A DNA stretch of 64,000 nucleotides, taken from Combretum micranthum (lineage: Eukaryota; Streptophyta; Magnoliopsida; Myrtales; Combretaceae). Below are positions 59,624 through 64,000 of the stretch, piece after piece; positions within the stretch are counted from its first letter, which is position 1, and each line of letters begins with the position of its first letter. The position numbers and the translations under genes are program-made. The DNA is taken from assembly GCA_024138025.1 (NCBI GenBank), contig JAMXBD010000397.1, positions 981,451 to 1,045,450 on the forward strand, in the 5' to 3' direction. Below the pieces are notes generated by a model. The model saw only the letters and a list, made by a program, of their open reading frames with translations, ran no database searches and was not told the DNA's origin.

Positions 59624-59937
59624 GTGAGTTCCTCTTCCGATTTCAATTATTGCTTGTGATTGTAATGATAGCCGCACTAGTTGCTAGGTAAAGATAAAAA
59701 GAATGATTATGTATGATGGGGTTAGTTGGGAATTATGATTGTCTGTTGTTGATATGCGAAATTGAACTTAAGGAATATCGAAACCGGGTGATAAGTTATT
59801 GTTTGTGTAGAGATGAGTGAGAATGGATTGTCTGCGAACATTGCTTGGCCACCTAAAAGAATTGGATTAATCTATTATTGGACCTCAATTATAATTGAAC
59901 TCACTCATATCACGATGGGGATGAAGCATTAGCATTT

Positions 59938-60102
59938 GTTGGTTTTTCGTGATCCACAAAACGAATATACGTTGGTTAATCGTAATCCATAAAATGAATA
60001 TATGTTGGTTAATCGTGATCCATAAAACGAATATATGTTGGTTAATCATGATCCATAAAACGAATATATGTTGGTTAATCGTGATCCATAAAACGAAATG
60101 TT
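59938..60102 (+). repeat. Minisatellite, 33-bp unit, 5 copies
   Basis: Units begin gttggttaatcgtgatcc and are followed by ataaaacgaatatat, with few changes. Because 33 is a multiple of 3, it produces a repetitive open frame on both strands that is not a gene. Confidence 0.9.
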
Positions 60103-60776
60103 GTTCAGTTGACCGTGAGCTTAAACGGCATCGTACCGCAGGATTCGTAAATTTGCTAACCCGGGATGGAGGGCGTAAGTCCATCCACATATGATTTCTA
60201 GCTGGTCATATGTTTGTTGAACTCACTCGTTTGATGCATTTCACTTGGTTGATAAATTACTTGCTTGAATGTTTGTATTAATTGTGATTCGGAAGTTTTC
60301 ACTCACTAAGGTAGTGTAGCTTATACCCCAATAGTTTCCTGTTGCAGTATGAATACCTTTGGCTATCTCCGAGGACCCGGGGACATCATGTATAGCTCTT
60401 AGAGGTTGAGGAGCTTTTGTTAAGGCCGAGACCTAAAAGTAGAAATGGAATGCTAATCCTATTTCCCGGAACTAGTTTTCGAAGGATAATACGAGGAATT
60501 TTGTGAGCTTGAGAATTCTTAGCATTGTTATCGGGGGTATGCCCCCTAGTTCATGTAATAGAATAATTCTCTATAAGACTATCATGATATATGTTTTTGC
60601 TGCTAGGTATGTCTCCTTAAGCTACTACGAAGCAAAGTATGGTTTATAAATGTTGAGAGCGAGCCTTACACCCGACGTTCAAACACATGGAAAGACTAAG
60701 GTTGTCTTACTTGAGTTTAAATGTTGAGTGTGGCAGACTGTAACGTGTAGGGCACACTTTGGGTCGTGACATCTCA

Positions 60777-61064
60777 AGTATTTATTCACACAAAAAAAGT
60801 TGAATATGCGGCAATGAAGATGGCTAGAACTTATCAAGGATTATGATTTTGGGATAAACTATTGCCAAGGAAGAGTAAACGCTGTCGCGGATGCCCTAAG
60901 CAGGAAAAATCACGGAGAAGTAGCTACATCGCTCACTGATAAGAAGGAGATAGTAAGGGAATTCAAGAAAATGAGTATCGAATTCATGAGGCAAAATGTG
61001 GAAGTAGAGATTGCCAGCCTAGTCATGGGACCAACCTTAGTAGAAAGGATTAAGGAAGCCTAAC
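60777..61064 (+). pseudogene. pol: pol fragment: end of RNase H and linker
   Basis: Resumes the RNase H split at 56434: KYLFTQKKLNMRQ, a stop, then [15 protein letters not shown] and the conserved end [13 protein letters not shown], followed by a Lys/Glu-rich linker to a TAA near 61062. It is cut by the A-like LTR before the integrase zinc finger. Confidence 0.8.
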
Positions 61065-62202
61065 TATCACGCCCCGAGGAGCACCCTAAATGTGGCAGTC
61101 CGCCGTACACAATATTAAAACCTAGGAATGACTACCTTAGTCACACAAAGACTTCCATATCATGTACAAGGCATACATCACAACCAAGGGAACGCATCGG
61201 AGTAACGCAATTTATATTAATAATAAATAAGTAACAAGGCAAAGAGAATACTTATCATAAAACATAAACATATTAAATTACAATTCTTAGGGGCATGTCC
61301 CTCTATTGTCTTCAAATAAATATACATCTTAGAATCTCCAAAATAATAATATAGAATTTATTACATATAAAGAATCTTACAAAATTACTTCATCTTATGT
61401 TTCCATTCCTTCATAGAAGCTTAACATCCTTCCATGACTTCCTTAATCTCATGATCCTCAATTCAAGCCACAGGTATACCTGTTTCAACAAAATCTATAG
61501 GGGTATAAGCTACAACTACTTTAGTGAGATATTCATTTTCATTTGCACCATGTTTTCAAATAAGTTCATTTAGATTTTCACACATATGCTATGCGTATAA
61601 TGCAACAATCACGTGATTATGCAAATATATATATAGTTATCCGGAAACCATATATAGAACGGATTTACCCCTCCGTATCGAATGTTAGGGAATCGGTAAT
61701 GAAGATCCTCGATCTTCTACTGCTAGTCCCCAGGACCCCACCCAAAGTGTTCAGTTGGCTCGACTCCGAACCTAGAGTCGCATTCCTTAGGCGATTTGGA
61801 TTCTCTAGGAAGGAACATGGCCCGTGTCACAGCACGACAACAGCCAATCCAACTCTACGCATAGGAGTAGCAGCCTTCCAAAAGAAATGTGATTCGATGG
61901 ATGCTATGCGTGAGCGTCTTATTTTTTTTAAGCCAAACCTTATTAAGGTTTATTAAGGGGCGATCAATCAATTTAGCAAATAATAAGCAGTCATACAAGT
62001 AGGTAAACAAAATACTTAAATAGGCAATTTGAAGTTGTGATATTCTTAATTCTCGTTTCACGCATAAACATAGAATCACATATATATATATATATAACCC
62101 CGAATTCCCCAAATATATATCAATTTTTATCTTTTCTTAGTATACTAATGCCACTACTTTACAAGCACAAGCATGGTAACGAAATTAAGAGGAATAACTC
62201 AC

Positions 62203-62269
62203 TCGTCCATTTCGCGATCTTCTTAGTCTTAGTAATCCTCAGGAAGAATAATCTCGTATCCTTCGTTAC
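62203..62269 (-). other. LTR exon island with start codon and splice donor (A-like)
   Basis: 67 nt, the same length as in family A. It lies between TTGTCTAG and GTGAGT and ends ATGGACGA. The upstream frame reads NEGYEIILPEDY-stop. Confidence 0.65.
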
Positions 62270-62600
62270 CTAGACAAAAGAAATACCCGGGATGAGTATT
62301 TCATAGAAATTCTACTTGAACTTTCTAATTTTATTTCACTATGTTTGTCAAATTCGTATAGAATGAAATTCTAATTTAAAATGGCCATTACTTCCTCATT
62401 TTAACTCTGAATTTCGCATATAATATACCATTTTCTACCTATTCGAAAAGATCTATCCATTTCTAAGGTTATCTTTGTCATCAAAGGTCATTTGGGTTCC
62501 AAAAATGTTGGGTACAGATTTAAAACGAATATTTCTAAACTTTTGCAAATCCATTTTCTTCATTCAAAAATCATTTAGTAAAAAAAAATATTGATATATA

Positions 62601-62619
62601 TGTGTGTGTGTGTGTGTGT
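62601..62619. repeat. TG microsatellite
   Basis: A run of about nine tg dinucleotides in the A-like LTR. Confidence 0.85.
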
Positions 62620-63163
62620 ATAATTGATGAATCCTTTGAGTATATAGATAAGCTCACTTTATATGCAAAATTTCTAATGGCAGTGTCTCAACAATTTATT
62701 TCATACAACAATTCATTTTGAGTTGTTAAAATTTTAACTTTGACAATTTCTTTTCAAGTCTTTTGAAGAAACTTTATATTTTCATAGGTTATTATAAATG
62801 AGTATATTCTTATTTTATTTTCTTCACTCTTTTTCCAAAAACAAGTAAATTTTTCCTTTAACCTTAGTCTTTCATAAATTTTACTTCTAGTGATAAAAGA
62901 TCAAAGTTACCAAAGTATATTAAGTTGTTGAAAACCTTTTTATAACTTTGTATTTAGAATGGTTTTAGAAAATGAGTCTTGTCTACTTATATTTAGTATC
63001 TAAAATATAAGTTTTTGTTTTCTAAAACTTGTTCTTTTACTTCCTTTGAAAAGAATCCTCTTTATTGACAAAATCCTTTGTTTTTAATCTTATCTTATTT
63101 ATATTCTTTGAAAATAAGTCTATTCTTTAGGAACTTAAAAAATTATTTTTTTTCCAAAGTGAG

Positions 63164-64000
63164 TGTCACGCCCCATAGGGGTATCCTAAACGAAACAGTC
63201 TGCTACATACTATATAAGACTCACAAATTACTATCCGAGCCCTTTGGGAGTCTTGTATAGATGTAAAGCGTCCCTTTACGACAATAGAATACTCTATTTA
63301 ATGGAGTTAAGAAGTTTAATGTGGCATTCGATAGCCATAGATAATAAACCAAAAAACATACATAAATTAAAAAGTCTAAGGGGCATTCCCCGCAAAAGAA
63401 TATTAAGTCCATTGCAGTCATCCAGAGTCTTTTGGTTTCTTGTGGAAGCCTAAACAAAATCGAAATAAACTTCTAAGGGAAACTCTTAGCTCTGGTACCT
63501 GAGCTGTAGCCTGCCTTAGCCTAAGCTAAATGAATTCGCGCTACAACAAGTAAAAACTATAGGGGTGTAAGTAATTAGCTTAATGAGTGAAAACTTCCAT
63601 ATTGCAATTAAGACAAATCATTCAAGCAAGTGATTATTCAATCAAGTGAAATGCATCAAGCAAGTGAATTAGCAAAATATGACCAGCCGAAAATCATATG
63701 TGGATGGACTTGCGCCTCCATCCTGGGTTAACAGATTAACAAATCCTGCTGTACGACACCGTTTAAGCTCACGGTCAACTGAATATATTTCGTTTTATGG
63801 ATCACAATTAACCAACAAATTCGTTTTTATGGATCACGATTAACCAACATATTCGTTTATGGATCACGAAAACCAACAAATGCTAATGCTCCATCCCCAT
63901 CGTGATATGAATGAGTTCAAATTTATATTGAATGTCTAATAATCGATTAATCCAATTCTTTTAGATGGCCAAGTAATATTCGCAGACAATCAATTCTAGC
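63164..64000 (-). repeat. Type D LTR, partial, running off the right edge
   Basis: Starts tgtcacgccccataggggtat at 63164, next to gtgag (63159-63163), a possible target duplication whose partner is outside. It matches 17258 onward and 29548 onward and contains three minisatellite units at about 63787-63876. No gene in the visible part. Confidence 0.85.
63787..63876 (-). repeat. Minisatellite, about 33-bp unit, 3 copies (type D LTR)
   Basis: Same unit as 17888-18010 and 30171-30262. Confidence 0.8.

Larger units (their letters stand above)
56435..60771 (+). repeat. Solo LTR, type C (4337 bp), TSD TCTCA
   Basis: TGTAAGCCCTGG (56435) to GGGTCGTGACA (60771). Exact target duplications TCTCA are at 56430-56434 and 60772-60776, inside RNase H. 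The first 850 bp resemble the type B head. From about 57288 (tgtaatatataccctag, a decayed D terminus) the rest resembles a whole type D LTR. It contains three U3 units (near 58600, 58800 and 58910), TATA (59396-59402), the exon island (59555-59623) and a five-copy minisatellite (59938-60102). The frames 57703-57967 and 59885-60194 are low-complexity or repeat translations. Confidence 0.92.
54456..61064 (+). mobile_element. Decayed plus-strand gag-pol fragment, split by a solo LTR
   Basis: Gag tail (54456-54627), intron (54628-54771), protease, RT and start of RNase H (54772-56434), solo LTR insertion (56435-60771), then the end of RNase H and the pol linker (60777-61064). The 5' part is lost at 54455/54456, and the 3' part is cut by an A-like LTR at 61065. 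It is related to family A pol but clearly diverged, with stops and changed catalytic residues. It is the only autonomous-type pol outside the A array. Confidence 0.82.
61065..63163 (-). repeat. A-like LTR, partial, interrupted at the right
   Basis: Starts tatcacgccccgagg (terminal TG changed to TA). It has family A features throughout the U5/R region: exon island 62203-62269, a decayed mini-ORF near 62370-62395 and a TATA-like tatattat near 62418. It contains TA (62079-62097) and TG (62601-62619) microsatellites. There is no PBS on its left; it abuts RNase H sequence there, so it is a solo or 3' LTR. It is interrupted at 63163 by a type D LTR; the remainder lies outside. The frame 61591-61956 is not recognisable as a gene. 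Confidence 0.78.

Noticed and set aside
59938..60102. Possible CRISPR-like array (regular direct repeats)
   Set aside because: The units are contiguous without unique spacers and lie inside a plant LTR.
59885..60194. About 100-codon repetitive frames on both strands (NQHIF...WIT repeats)
   Set aside because: They come from the 33-bp minisatellite, whose unit is a multiple of three. There is no conserved start, and homologous LTRs have other unit numbers.
61591..61956. 121-codon plus-strand frame
   Set aside because: It is antisense within the U5/R part of an A-like LTR, is not kept in family A LTRs and carries no recognisable motif.

Overview
The window looks like plant (angiosperm) heterochromatin. 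It is AT-rich and I see no host gene, rRNA or tRNA gene. Almost every base can be assigned to Ty3/Gypsy LTR retrotransposons. The coding pieces carry plant Gypsy signatures: CCHC-knuckle Gag, a DTG-type protease, an FIDD reverse transcriptase, RNase H, and an integrase ending in a chromodomain. Every primer binding site complements initiator tRNA-Met. Chromodomain plus very long LTRs (3.4-4.8 kb) points to chromoviruses, probably the Tekay/Del clade (inference). The species cannot be named.

Layout. (1) 1-15162: family A, minus strand, in a tandem array that shares LTRs: partial internal (1-1313), LTR (1314-4849), full gag-pol internal (4850-10589), LTR (10590-14125), partial internal (14126-15162). 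(2) 15163-54375: an old minus-strand gag-only element with chimeric type C LTRs, opened by later insertions. Its 3' end holds a type D solo LTR (17258-25542), which itself holds a type B solo LTR (19815-24655). Its 5' LTR holds an older B/D mosaic solo LTR (28302-50325), which itself holds a type D solo LTR (29548-32960) and the youngest unit, a complete plus-strand gag-only element (36127-49203) with 4.8-kb LTRs. All five nested insertions have exact 5-bp target duplications. (3) 54376-61064: a plus-strand gag-tail/pol fragment, decayed at catalytic residues and split in RNase H by a type C solo LTR (56435-60771, TSD TCTCA). (4) 61065-63163: an A-like LTR, cut by a type D LTR that runs off the window (63164-64000).

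How the parts work together. The main observation is an expression arrangement shared by otherwise divergent LTR families. Eleven LTR copies keep a 67-70 nt island downstream of a TATA box. It starts after a TTTAG-like 3' splice site and ends in ATGGNC(G/A)A followed by a GTGAGT splice donor (GT lost in one copy). Joining that 8-nt start-codon piece to T/A-rich AG acceptors upstream of gag gives the gag reading phase in family A, in the main gag of the gag-only element, and in its vestigial second gag. A second, 144-147 bp intron separates gag from protease; its donor GTTAG carries an in-frame stop, so retention versus splicing could set the Gag to Gag-Pol ratio. The gag-only elements keep the first arrangement and a relic of the second donor, and would need pol from an autonomous relative.

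Caution: recent copies differ mostly by 1-3 nt indels rather than substitutions. Many frameshifts may therefore be consensus errors, and the 'broken' reading frames here should not be over-read.
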